From Akkermansiaceae bacterium (lineage in GTDB: Bacteria; Verrucomicrobiota; Verrucomicrobiia; Verrucomicrobiales; Akkermansiaceae), in contig SUVK01000026.1 in the NCBI GenBank assembly GCA_015062055.1, positions 1-32,070 of the forward strand: 32,070 bases of DNA. The letters run 5' to 3'. Made by a program: the position numbers and the translations under genes. Of this stretch, positions 1-7,208 are shown in pieces. The notes under the pieces were generated by a model. It ran no database searches and was not told the DNA's origin. It saw nothing but the letters and a program-made list of their open reading frames with translations. Position 1 is the first letter of the stretch. Each line of letters opens with the position of its first letter.

Positions 1-124
1 GAGAGATAAAAGAGTTGCGGCAGGAACATTAGCTCCGGGACCAATCACACGCCGAGAAACCGCCGTATGCCATAAATGGCACGTACGGTGGTGTGAGAGG
101 GGGACGAAAGTCCCCCTACTCAAT
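1..124 (+). mobile_element. Group II intron, 3' end (domains V and VI), partial
   Basis: Self-splicing retroelement; only its 3' end is inside the window. Bases 59-92 fold as a 34-nt domain V. The proximal stem is 59-67 with 84-92, with one G-U pair. The distal stem is 68-72 with 77-81, capped by loop TAAA at 73-76. The two-base CG bulge at 82-83 sits exactly where domain V carries it. The catalytic triad position (61-63) is CGC, a variant I associate mainly with class IIC introns; other classes use AGC. Bases 95-121 fold as domain VI: stem 99-105/110-116 with a GAAA loop, extended by 98/117 and 95-97/119-121. A118 is left bulged as the expected branch-point adenosine. An intron end near 124 (ending AAT) places A118 seven bases from the 3' splice site, as in known introns. 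The reverse transcriptase/maturase would lie to the left, outside the window. Confidence 0.82.
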
Positions 125-199
125 TACAACCGATTGTATAAACAGAAACTCGATGATAAGTATGCGCGGCGGCAAGTGTTGGCTGCATGGAAAAAATGA
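125..199 (+). pseudogene. Possible 3' exon: last 24 codons of a gene interrupted by the group II intron
   Basis: Directly after the predicted 3' splice site an open frame runs from 125 to a TGA at 197-199. It encodes 24 residues rich in K, R, L and A, starting YNRLYKQKLDDK and ending LAAWKK. The composition looks like a basic amphipathic C-terminus rather than random sequence, and the frame starts in phase with the predicted splice site. There is no start codon, so if real it is the tail of a gene whose 5' part lies left of the intron. I do not recognise the family. A chance open frame of this length is quite possible, and class IIC-like introns usually insert outside genes, so confidence is low. 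Confidence 0.3.
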
Positions 200-345
200 A
201 GCGTCATCGCTTGATGGATTATATATTTCAGGGGCGGACGATGGTGGCGATATAGGGGGAGGTAGGGCAGAAGTTGGGGGGGTGATGTTTGGGGCTGCGG
301 CGGACATTCTTCACAGTTCACATATTGCGTCGGTCGTACTAAAAA
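200..345. other. Intergenic DNA with a G-rich tract, no gene seen
   Basis: No supported gene. The plus strand carries four G-runs at 255-259, 265-267, 276-282 and 291-294, separated by 5-8 bases, which is at the loose end of G-quadruplex patterns. Open frames crossing this stretch have low-complexity Gly/Pro translations with no recognisable motif. Confidence 0.5.
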
Positions 346-370
346 ACGAGCCGGGAAACACCCGGCTCGT
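346..370 (-). terminator. Rho-independent terminator of the ilvD-MFS-ankyrin operon
   Basis: A perfect 10-bp inverted repeat (346-355 with 361-370, 5-nt loop) is followed on the minus strand by six T residues (plus-strand A at 340-345). It lies 28 bases past the stop of the ankyrin gene, so it ends transcription coming from the right. Confidence 0.85.
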
Positions 371-397
371 GTGAAATTAAATAGGATGGAAGAGCTG

Positions 398-2395
398 TTA
401 AGCAGCAGGTTGCTCGGCAACAGGAGCAGAAGCATTTAACTCAGCCTTGGCGGCTTCGTATTGTTGTTTTGCGGCTTCGGCCTCAGCTTTAGCCTTTTCT
501 GCAGCTTCTTTTGCAGCTTCTGCCTCAGCCGTTGCTTTATCGGCAGTGTCCTTAGCGGTGGTAGCCTCAGTCATTACCTTATCGGCAGCCTCTTTGGCGG
601 CGGTAGCTTCAGCCGTTGCTTTGACCGCGGCTTCTTTGGCGACGGCAGCCTCTGCAGTTACTTTATCAGCAGCCTCCTTAGCAGCAACGGCGTCGGCTTT
701 GGCTTTATCTGCGGCATCCTTGGCGGTGGCAGCATCGGCAGTTGCTTTGTCGGCAGCCGCAATCTTCTCAGCAGCTGTTTTTTCAGCTAATGCAAGAGCC
801 TCTTCGCGAGCTTTGGCCTCTGCTGCAGCCTTGGCGCGAGCTTCTTCTTCGGCTTTGATGCGGGCAGCTTCTTCAGCTTTGGCTTTAGCTGCAGCTTCAG
901 CCTTGGCCTTGGCGTAGGCCGGGTCCATGGCTTCGCGGCGGCTTTCAAACTCAGCATCTTTAAGCGTGAGCGCGGTGGGTTGGCAAGATTTAAGAAGTGC
1001 CGTCATTTCATCTGCATGAGCAACGCCGGGCGTGGATTCAAGCATCTTGAGAGCCTCTTCGGCAGCAGACTTAACATCGGCTTTGTCAACATTGACCAGC
1101 ACCTCGACAACGTTTACATGGCCATTGGCAACGGCAAGCATCAGCGGGGTTTTCCCATCGTTGTTCTTCTTGCAGACATCGAGACCGACATTCACCAAGT
1201 GATAGGCGCAATAAGCCTTGCCATCTCGGACGGCAATGTGAAGCGCAGTATTGCCGGCATCGTCGGTCTTGTTAAGAGCTTCGCCGACAATGGCATGCTC
1301 TTTCTCCATAGCCTGAATGGCCTCGGCTTCGGCCTTCACGCGGTGATGAAGCTCGTTATCGCTTTCTTGGAGGGATACCAAGGGGATGAGCGAAATGGTA
1401 GCACGAGTTTCGTCTTTCTTGGCAAGAGTGGCAATCTTGCGTTCTGCACGGGCCATAGCCACAGCAGATTTCATCTCCATTTCGAGCTCGACGCGGAGCT
1501 TGCTGCGTTCTTCGTCTGCGAGTTTGCCTTTATTTTCAGCGAGCAACCGGCAGGTCTTAGCATAAGATATTTCACGATTTGCGGAATATACGGGGCCGTA
1601 TATCCACGAGTTGCGTTTGGAATAGGCTGCGGCAGCATTAGTTGCGAGCTGACCAGCGGTTAGCCCGTTTACATTCACAGCAGCGGGGTCAGCCCCTAAT
1701 TTGAGCAAGAGGTCTACTACAACATCGTTACCGCGCATGGCTGCCAGCATAAGCGGGGTGTAGCCATTGCTGTCGGGTTGATTGATATCAATCCCCTTCT
1801 CTACGAGCTTGTAGGAGGTGAAACGCATGCCGCTCCAAGCAGCCCAATGCAGCGCATTGAAACCATCTTCATCAACCGCATGAATATTGGCGTGATTGTC
1901 GAGCAAGACGTCGATGTAGTAAATACGATTAATATCGGATTCCTCGGCCTTTTCGGGGTCATTGAAGTTGGCATAGGCAGCCCACATGAGGGGGGTACGC
2001 TCGTTCGCATCGCGGGTGTTGATGAAATCGGGGTTTTCTTTCATACCCTTTTCGAGCTCTTTGAGGAAGGGCTCGTCTTTTTCTTCACCGTTTACATCTT
2101 TAACGTCACCCTTACGGATAAGGGAAACCAATGAATCGGTGGGCGATTTGTGAGCGAAAGCGTCTTTCAAGAGGTTGCAGGCATAACCGAGAATGCCCAT
2201 AATGACAATAAGGATAACGAAATCCTTAATAATGGGTTTCCACTCCGTTTTATGCTCTACCTGTTCCTTTTGCTCAGCAGGAGCTGCTTCTACAGGCTCT
2301 ACGGTCTTTTCAAGCTCGGCAGCCGGTGTTTTGGCGGCAACTTGTTGCGGCTGTTTTTTGGGGGCCGTCTTCTTCTTGTAATTCTTACGAGACAT
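398..2395 (-). CDS. Membrane-anchored ankyrin-repeat protein with Ala-rich coiled-coil tail
   Basis: 665 aa. The N-terminus is Lys-rich, followed by one hydrophobic segment at about residues 57-76, so it is probably a single-pass inner-membrane protein. Ankyrin-type repeats with TPLMWAA, NALHWAAW and TPLMLAAMRG signatures fill about residues 130-255. A second ankyrin pair (NTALHIAVRDG, TPLMLAVANG) lies at about 385-450. From about 490 the protein is an Ala/Lys/Glu-rich, presumably helical tail ending in seven tandem 14-residue units (about 548-645). If the basic N-terminus stays in the cytoplasm, ankyrin repeats and tail face the periplasm, somewhat like TolA's helical arm; this is inference. 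Binding partners are unknown. It is the last gene of the operon, 28 bases after the MFS gene and just before a strong terminator. No Shine-Dalgarno is visible. The ankyrin call is firm and the role is unknown. Confidence 0.85.
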   Translation of the reverse strand: MSRKNYKKKTAPKKQPQQVAAKTPAAELEKTVEPVEAAPAEQKEQVEHKTEWKPIIKDFVILIVIMGILGYACNLLKDAFAHKSPTDSLVSLIRKGDVKDVNGEEKDEPFLKELEKGMKENPDFINTRDANERTPLMWAAYANFNDPEKAEESDINRIYYIDVLLDNHANIHAVDEDGFNALHWAAWSGMRFTSYKLVEKGIDINQPDSNGYTPLMLAAMRGNDVVVDLLLKLGADPAAVNVNGLTAGQLATNAAAAYSKRNSWIYGPVYSANREISYAKTCRLLAENKGKLADEERSKLRVELEMEMKSAVAMARAERKIATLAKKDETRATISLIPLVSLQESDNELHHRVKAEAEAIQAMEKEHAIVGEALNKTDDAGNTALHIAVRDGKAYCAYHLVNVGLDVCKKNNDGKTPLMLAVANGHVNVVEVLVNVDKADVKSAAEEALKMLESTPGVAHADEMTALLKSCQPTALTLKDAEFESRREAMDPAYAKAKAEAAAKAKAEEAARIKAEEEARAKAAAEAKAREEALALAEKTAAEKIAAADKATADAATAKDAADKAKADAVAAKEAADKVTAEAAVAKEAAVKATAEATAAKEAADKVMTEATTAKDTADKATAEAEAAKEAAEKAKAEAEAAKQQYEAAKAELNASAPVAEQPAA
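461..754 (-). repeat. Seven tandem 42-bp (14-residue) repeats inside the ankyrin gene
   Basis: The translation falls into seven consecutive 14-mers of the pattern ADKxxAEAxxAKEA, for example ADKATADAATAKDA and ADKVTAEAAVAKEA. Fourteen residues equal two heptads, consistent with a regular coiled coil or long single helix. The units are diverged at DNA level. Tandem units like these can change copy number between strains. Confidence 0.75.
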
Positions 2396-2423
2396 AGTAA
2401 TGAAAATTCAGAAGTTAGTGGAA

Positions 2424-3911
2424 TCAGGCATTCTGGGCAGCAGCCTCTTCCTCAGAGGCCTCAGAATCATCGGATTTAGCAACATCGCCGGCATCTTCTT
2501 CGGGTTTGTCAGACACGAAGCTGTCTTTAGTAAGAATGATGGCAATGGGCGAAATGAAGGCCATAATCATGTAGATGGTCCACATGAACTCGGGAGAGCT
2601 CCAGAAATCAATGTGGCCGGTGTCCATCTTGGCTGCAATACCATCGTAGCAGTAGTAAGACACAAGCAAACCGCCTACCACACCGTTAATGGGCTTGGCA
2701 ATGAACATGGGTAAGGCCGACAGAGACATGTAAGAGGCGACTTTATCCTTGGGAGCCACGCGAGCTACATATTCGGAGAATCGGGGACTGAACAGCAGCT
2801 CACCGGAGGCGAATACGATAATCTGGGCCACGATGGCCACAAAGTACGCCTGCCCAATGGTCTCAATGCCGGGGATGATGAAATACCACTCCGGGGGGAT
2901 GGCCAGCAATATCATGGAGCAAGCAGAGATGGTCATACCCGAAATCATCAGCTTAACGGTAGAGAAGCGGTTAAGAATCGGGATAATCAAGATAAGGCCG
3001 GTGATAATGATAAAGGGGTTGAAGGAGTTCACCAAACCCAGAGAGAAGTCATCGCCGATAGCACGAGTGTAGTACTGCGGCATGACCAGGAATTGCAGCG
3101 TGAAGACGAGACGCACACCCAAGGTAAGCACCAAGAAAACAATCAGTTTCTGGAACGGTTTTTCTTTGGCAACTTCGCAAATGAGCTGAAGGGGGCGGCG
3201 CTTGGCTGCCTCGTTTTTAGCGATACGCTCCTCGGGCACAGCGTAGTTGTCTTCATCAATCAAACGGGTGAAGATGAAAGCAATCACGTTGCAGGCAGTA
3301 CCGATATTGACCACCCACCACAAGCTGTTAATGGGGCCGAATGCCGAACGCAGAGGGTCCACAATCGCAATGCCGGCCAAGAATGCACCGATATTCATGA
3401 ACAGGTAGTAGAAGTTGAAACCTGTCGGGCGTGCGCGCAAGGTGGTAAAGCGACGAATGGATGTCGAGATACAGGGGCTCATGAATGCCGTACCGAACGA
3501 AAGGATGGCAATGCCTGCAATCACGAAATACTTGGAGTGTTCTTGCGATAAACCGCAAACGTGCATACCGAAGTCTGAGCCAAGCCCCATGATAAGGCGC
3601 CCGCCGATAAGCAGGGTGAAACCTATCAGGTAGGTCTTTTTCAAACCGATAATATCGCAGATGGTGCCCACGGCAAAAACAAACATGGACAAGAACAGGG
3701 TGTACATACCCACCCAGTAGGGGGCGTCGGCATCGTTGAAGCCGCAATAGTCCTTCAAGAACAGCGTGAATACGATAATCAGCGTAAAGTACGACAGACC
3801 ATCGAAGAACTGAATGAAGTTGGTGTACCAGAAGTCTTTGCTGCACTCACGCAACACTTTGAACTCCGAGAAGTACTTGGCGATCGGGTTTTGTTTTTTA
3901 TCAGCGCTCAT
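2424..3911 (-). CDS. MFS transporter, POT/PTR-like (possible peptide transporter)
   Basis: 495 aa, about 12 membrane segments, with an acidic C-terminal tail rich in E, D, S and A. A motif A-like GxxxDxxGxKK occurs at 82-92. FYYLFMNIG at 167-175 resembles the PTR2 signature of proton-dependent oligopeptide transporters, and GELLFSPRFSEYV later on matches the POT pattern around helix 10. The N-terminal ExxER(F) proton-coupling motif of classical POT carriers is not seen: the matching place reads NFIQFFDGLSYF. The substrate is therefore uncertain; peptide uptake is family-based inference. The gene sits 32 bases after ilvD and 28 bases before the ankyrin gene, so the three are probably co-transcribed. 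The start at 3911 lacks a clear Shine-Dalgarno. Confidence 0.8.
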   Translation of the reverse strand: MSADKKQNPIAKYFSEFKVLRECSKDFWYTNFIQFFDGLSYFTLIIVFTLFLKDYCGFNDADAPYWVGMYTLFLSMFVFAVGTICDIIGLKKTYLIGFTLLIGGRLIMGLGSDFGMHVCGLSQEHSKYFVIAGIAILSFGTAFMSPCISTSIRRFTTLRARPTGFNFYYLFMNIGAFLAGIAIVDPLRSAFGPINSLWWVVNIGTACNVIAFIFTRLIDEDNYAVPEERIAKNEAAKRRPLQLICEVAKEKPFQKLIVFLVLTLGVRLVFTLQFLVMPQYYTRAIGDDFSLGLVNSFNPFIIITGLILIIPILNRFSTVKLMISGMTISACSMILLAIPPEWYFIIPGIETIGQAYFVAIVAQIIVFASGELLFSPRFSEYVARVAPKDKVASYMSLSALPMFIAKPINGVVGGLLVSYYCYDGIAAKMDTGHIDFWSSPEFMWTIYMIMAFISPIAIILTKDSFVSDKPEEDAGDVAKSDDSEASEEEAAAQNA

Positions 3912-3943
3912 TATATTGAGTGTGTTATTTGATTAAGATTGAA

Positions 3944-5611
3944 TCAAGAGAGCACGGCTCCCTTGCTGGCATTAGTGGCAAGTTTGCGATAACGCTTCAG
4001 CCACTTGCCTGCAACCTCCTGCATGGTAGGATGCCACACAGCGCGTCGGGCTGCGATTTCATCATCACTGAGTTCAGCGGTGATGGAACGGTTGGGGATG
4101 TCGATGGAGATGATATCGCCATCCTTCAGGAGACCGATAAGGCCACCTTCTGCCGCCTCCGGAGAGACGTGACCGATGCAGGCACCGTGTGTGGCGCCGG
4201 AGAATCGGCCATCCGTAATAAGAGCAACACAATTGCCCAAGCCCTTACCCATAATGTAGCTGGTGGGGGCAAGCATCTCTTGCATGCCGGGGCCACCTTT
4301 AGGGCCTTCGTTACGGATAACGACCACATCGCCGGGTTGCACTTTATCGGCCAAAATGCCTGCACAGGCATCTTCTTGACTTTCAAAAATGACGGCGGGG
4401 CCACGGTGTACCATCATTTCCGGCAGTACACCGGCTTTTTTAACGATGGAGCCCTGCTCTGCGAGGTTGCCGAAGAGCACAGCAAGTCCACCGTCGGGGG
4501 AGTAAGCATTTTCTATGGTGCGAATCACCACGGGGTCTTGTGTGGTAAGCCCCTCCATTTGCTCACCGAGGGTCTTACCGCTGACGGTGGGCAGGTCTGT
4601 ATGGAGAGCACCGGGAATCTTGTTGATTTCTGCAAGAATGGTCATGATACCGCCTGCGCGCAGAACATCATGCATATGGAAACGCGAACTGGGGGCTACT
4701 TTGCAGATATTGGGGGTGCGGCGAGAGATTTCGTCGATGCGGCGCAAGTCGTAGTCCAAACCTGCTTCGGCAGCAAAAGCGAGAGTGTGCAGCACGGTGT
4801 TAGATGAGCCACCCATGGCCATATCGCAGGTAAACACGTTGTCAATAGCTTTCTCTGTGATAAGATCGCGGGGCAACGGCCCGCCCTGCAAGGCCATTTC
4901 GACAGCACGACGTGCGGCGGCCTTCCATAATTCTTGGCGTTCTGCGGAAAGCGCTAACAAGGTGCCATTGCCGGGCAGCGCCAGCCCCAACACCTCGCAG
5001 AGGCAGTTCATGGAGTTGGCTGTGAACATGCCGGAGCAAGAGCCTGCACCGGGGCATGCATTGCACTCCACATAGTGTAGTTCTTCTTCAGAAATCTTGC
5101 CTGCCGTGCATGCGGCTACGGCTTCAAACACACTGTTGAGGTCTAAATCCTCGCCGTTACGACCTTTACCGACAGCCATGGGACCACCGGAACAAAAAAT
5201 GGTAGGTATATTGCAACGCAGCGCCCCCATCACCATACCGGGAACAATCTTGTCGCAGTTAGGAATGCAGATACAAGCATCGAACGCATGAGCACTCAAC
5301 ATGGTTTCCACACTATCGGCTATCAGCTCGCGGCTGGCCAGAGAAAACTTCATGCCATGGTGAGCCATGGCGATACCGTCGCACACGCCGATGAGATTGA
5401 ACTCAATAGGTGTACCCCCTGCTTTTCGCACTTCGGCCTTAATCAATTCTGCCACCTTGTTCAGGTGCACATGGCCGGGTATTACCTCATTGAAAGAATT
5501 ACAGATGGCGATAAAGGGCTTGCGAATATCCTCATCGCTCATTCCCGTGGCGCGCATCAGACTGCGATGCGGCGCACGCTCTATACCGAGTTTTGTACGG
5601 TCTGATAACAT
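3944..5611 (-). CDS. ilvD: Dihydroxy-acid dehydratase
   Basis: 555 aa, normal length for the IlvD/EDD family. It converts 2,3-dihydroxy-3-methylbutanoate (and the methylpentanoate homologue) to the 2-oxo acid in valine, leucine and isoleucine synthesis, using an iron-sulfur cluster and Mg2+ in the cytosol. The N-terminus SDRTKLGIERAPHRSL is typical. Family cysteines are visible in CNSF (C37), NCDK (C119) and SCSGM (C192), with GDIISIDIPNR near the C-terminus. No other ilv gene is in the window. It is the first gene of the operon with the MFS and ankyrin genes; functional linkage to them is not evident. The start at 5611 is supported by family alignment and by a promoter whose -10 lies only nine bases upstream, giving a very short leader. 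Confidence 0.95.
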   Translation of the reverse strand: MLSDRTKLGIERAPHRSLMRATGMSDEDIRKPFIAICNSFNEVIPGHVHLNKVAELIKAEVRKAGGTPIEFNLIGVCDGIAMAHHGMKFSLASRELIADSVETMLSAHAFDACICIPNCDKIVPGMVMGALRCNIPTIFCSGGPMAVGKGRNGEDLDLNSVFEAVAACTAGKISEEELHYVECNACPGAGSCSGMFTANSMNCLCEVLGLALPGNGTLLALSAERQELWKAAARRAVEMALQGGPLPRDLITEKAIDNVFTCDMAMGGSSNTVLHTLAFAAEAGLDYDLRRIDEISRRTPNICKVAPSSRFHMHDVLRAGGIMTILAEINKIPGALHTDLPTVSGKTLGEQMEGLTTQDPVVIRTIENAYSPDGGLAVLFGNLAEQGSIVKKAGVLPEMMVHRGPAVIFESQEDACAGILADKVQPGDVVVIRNEGPKGGPGMQEMLAPTSYIMGKGLGNCVALITDGRFSGATHGACIGHVSPEAAEGGLIGLLKDGDIISIDIPNRSITAELSDDEIAARRAVWHPTMQEVAGKWLKRYRKLATNASKGAVLS

Positions 5612-5620
5612 AGCGCGCGT

Positions 5621-5649
5621 ATTATATCATAAAACAAAACCATTTTCCA
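5621..5649 (-). promoter_or_regulatory. ilvD promoter, near-leaderless
   Basis: On the minus strand a consensus -10 TATAAT (5621-5626) lies 17 bases from TGGAAA (5644-5649, 4/6 match to TTGACA). Only nine bases separate the -10 from the ilvD ATG, so the predicted leader is about 2-3 nt. Confidence 0.6.
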
Positions 5650-5681
5650 GCTAAAAAATTTCGGCTGACTTCTTTTCCACC

Positions 5682-5710
5682 TTGACGCCCCGACTCCATA
5701 CGTGTAAAAT
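5682..5710 (+). promoter_or_regulatory. osmC-operon promoter, leaderless geometry
   Basis: TTGACG (5682-5687), a 17-base spacer and TAAAAT (5705-5710) form a near-consensus sigma70 promoter. Seven bases separate the -10 from the ATG at 5718, so transcription should start at or next to the A of the start codon. An in-frame ATG at 5682 lies upstream of the start site and cannot be used from this promoter. Confidence 0.65.
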
Positions 5711-5717
5711 AGACGAC

Positions 5718-6125
5718 ATGGTAAAATGCAATATGACTTATCAGGGCGGGCTGCATTGTCAGCTTCAGCATGGGCCGAGCGGTGTAACAATTTACACGGA
5801 TGCACCCGTTGATAATCGGGGCAAAGGCGAATCTTTCTCGCCTACAGACCTGATGTGCTCTGCTATGGCTGCCTGCATGGCCACGATTATGGGCATATAC
5901 GCTGAGGATAAAGGTCTTAACCTGAGTGGTTGCACTATAGAAATCGGTAAAGAGATGAGTGCCTCCCCTCGACGTATCGCCCGCATAGAAACGGTTATCT
6001 CGGTGCCCCTGCCCGCCGACAATCCTCACAAAGAGGCCCTTGAGCAATGTGTGTTGGGAAGCCCCGCGATGCTCAGTCTTCACCCCGATATTGAAATTCC
6101 CATTACTTGGAACTGGGTGGGTTAA
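5718..6125 (+). CDS. OsmC/Ohr-family protein
   Basis: 135 aa, the usual size for an OsmC-like protein. These are small cytosolic thiol proteins, often peroxiredoxin-like, that reduce organic hydroperoxides with two reactive cysteines. SPTDLMCSAMAACMAT carries C53 at the classical position, and C111 in EQCVLGSPAMLSLHP matches the second cysteine region (CPVHxSL in many homologues). It lacks the sequence features that would place it firmly in the Ohr subgroup, so substrate is not assigned. It is the first gene of a four-gene plus-strand operon with 13 bases to the next gene. The start at 5718 is chosen because it fits the promoter and the usual N-terminal beta-strand (MTYQGGL). Confidence 0.85.
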   Translation: MVKCNMTYQGGLHCQLQHGPSGVTIYTDAPVDNRGKGESFSPTDLMCSAMAACMATIMGIYAEDKGLNLSGCTIEIGKEMSASPRRIARIETVISVPLPADNPHKEALEQCVLGSPAMLSLHPDIEIPITWNWVG

Positions 6126-6138
6126 TCTTTTTTTTAAC

Positions 6139-6600
6139 ATGAACAGGCTGAAGTATCTGTATTGGCTTACGCCTCTGATGGTTCTGCTCAGTTGTGGCAG
6201 AATGCTCACAGACATGCTTGGGACCGGGTGGCTTTTGTGGCTGGTCATTGCACCGGCTATTTTGCTGACCTGGGGCATTGTGTGGGTACGATTGTACAAC
6301 AACGGCAAACCGATTCTTCGCCCCGAGTTCGCCATTCTCTCCATATTACCGCAGTCAATTTATTTTTTAGCAAAAACAGCCCAAACAGACATTTTGCAAC
6401 ATTATGCTTGGCAAAATATTTACGTCGTTTGTTGGGTTGCATTCGTTGCGGTCGTCATACTCAGTCTTAAACCGAAACACACTCAAGATCGCAACGTTCC
6501 CCCGACGCAAGACCTCATTTTCTGTATGATGTGCATTCTTACCGTTGTATATGCTTTCACGACAATGGGAGCATACGCCGCCCAAATTTGTTATTCTTAA
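6139..6600 (+). CDS. Small integral membrane protein, unknown function
   Basis: 153 aa from ATG 6139. I see about four hydrophobic segments: residues about 7-20, 29-46, 60-75 and 85-104, with a last one near 125-148. It is therefore a small polytopic inner-membrane protein. The linker after the fourth segment is hydrophilic (KPKHTQDRNVPPTQ). No known motif is recognised. It lies 13 bases after the OsmC gene, behind a T-rich stretch, and 18 bases before the lipoprotein gene, so it is probably in the same operon. The longer open frame from 6040 overlaps the OsmC gene and is not a plausible start. Confidence 0.65.
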   Translation: MNRLKYLYWLTPLMVLLSCGRMLTDMLGTGWLLWLVIAPAILLTWGIVWVRLYNNGKPILRPEFAILSILPQSIYFLAKTAQTDILQHYAWQNIYVVCWVAFVAVVILSLKPKHTQDRNVPPTQDLIFCMMCILTVVYAFTTMGAYAAQICYS

Positions 6601-6618
6601 TAATACCTCGATACTATC

Positions 6619-7206
6619 ATGAACATAAAAATTTATTCTGCAGCTGTAGCCCTTTTAGCACTTACGGCATGTGAATCTCCGTATTCCAACTGGAAAATGC
6701 CGAACGTGGTGCGCAATCAACATCAACAAACAGCACCCAAAGCAACTACTTCCGCCAGCACTCAAGTGCAACCCTCCTTTAAGAAACCTTCTCCTGAACC
6801 CACTCAGCAGGTTCAACCGAAGATGAAGAAAAAAGAGGTAAAACCGGCCCGCAAACGAGCCCAACAAATTCAACCTCAATTAAAAATTGAAGAGACAAAG
6901 CCCGAGCCGATCCCAGAACACCTGATTCAGCAGACTCTTCCGCAACATGAAGTAAAGAAAGAAGCCGCACCGCAAGTCGTTAAAGAGGTGGTAGCTCCGA
7001 AGCCTGTAATCGAGGCGCCCAAGCCACAGCCGACGCCCAAAAAAGCGACAGTAGCCACGGCTTCGTTGCCCAATACTCAGGTGCAGCCCACTTTTGAACA
7101 GCCCAAACCTCAAGGCAACAAAGCGCGGTCCGTCATAACGCAGGCTCAAAAAGAGCAATACCCTGTTATGCCCGGACAAAACCGTGCGCTTAAACGCCGA
7201 CGTTAA
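6619..7206 (+). CDS. Q/P/K-rich lipoprotein, unknown function
   Basis: 195 aa. A signal sequence ends in the lipobox LTAC with C18 as the lipidated residue, so the mature protein should be membrane-anchored. The rest looks unstructured and extended: very rich in Gln, Pro, Lys and Ala, with recurring QVQP/QIQP motifs (TQVQPSF near the start, TQQVQPKM, QQIQPQL, TQVQPTF near the end). Strong basic charge (KMKKKEVKPARKR; RALKRRR at the end) suggests contact with an acidic polymer such as cell wall, LPS or nucleic acid; this is a guess. No enzyme domain is seen. It is two bases upstream of tlyA, so transcriptional and possibly translational coupling is likely. Confidence 0.75.
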   Translation: MNIKIYSAAVALLALTACESPYSNWKMPNVVRNQHQQTAPKATTSASTQVQPSFKKPSPEPTQQVQPKMKKKEVKPARKRAQQIQPQLKIEETKPEPIPEHLIQQTLPQHEVKKEAAPQVVKEVVAPKPVIEAPKPQPTPKKATVATASLPNTQVQPTFEQPKPQGNKARSVITQAQKEQYPVMPGQNRALKRRR

Positions 7207-7208
7207 TT

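Noticed and set aside
93..374. 93-residue plus-strand open frame
   Set aside because: It starts inside intron domain V/VI, crosses the terminator stem and has low-complexity Gly-rich translation.
447..917. 156-residue Ala/Ser-rich plus-strand frame
   Set aside because: It is antisense to the Ala-rich repeat tail of the ankyrin protein; GCx codons read backwards give Ser/Ala strings.
3920..4807. 295-residue plus-strand frame
   Set aside because: It is antisense to ilvD, which has full family motifs; a shadow of codon bias.
5682..5717. Upstream extension of the OsmC ORF
   Set aside because: It lies within the -35/-10 promoter and gives a non-conserved N-terminal extension.
6040..6138. N-terminal extension of the small membrane protein
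   Set aside because: It overlaps the end of the OsmC gene; ATG 6139 gives a normal hydrophobic start.
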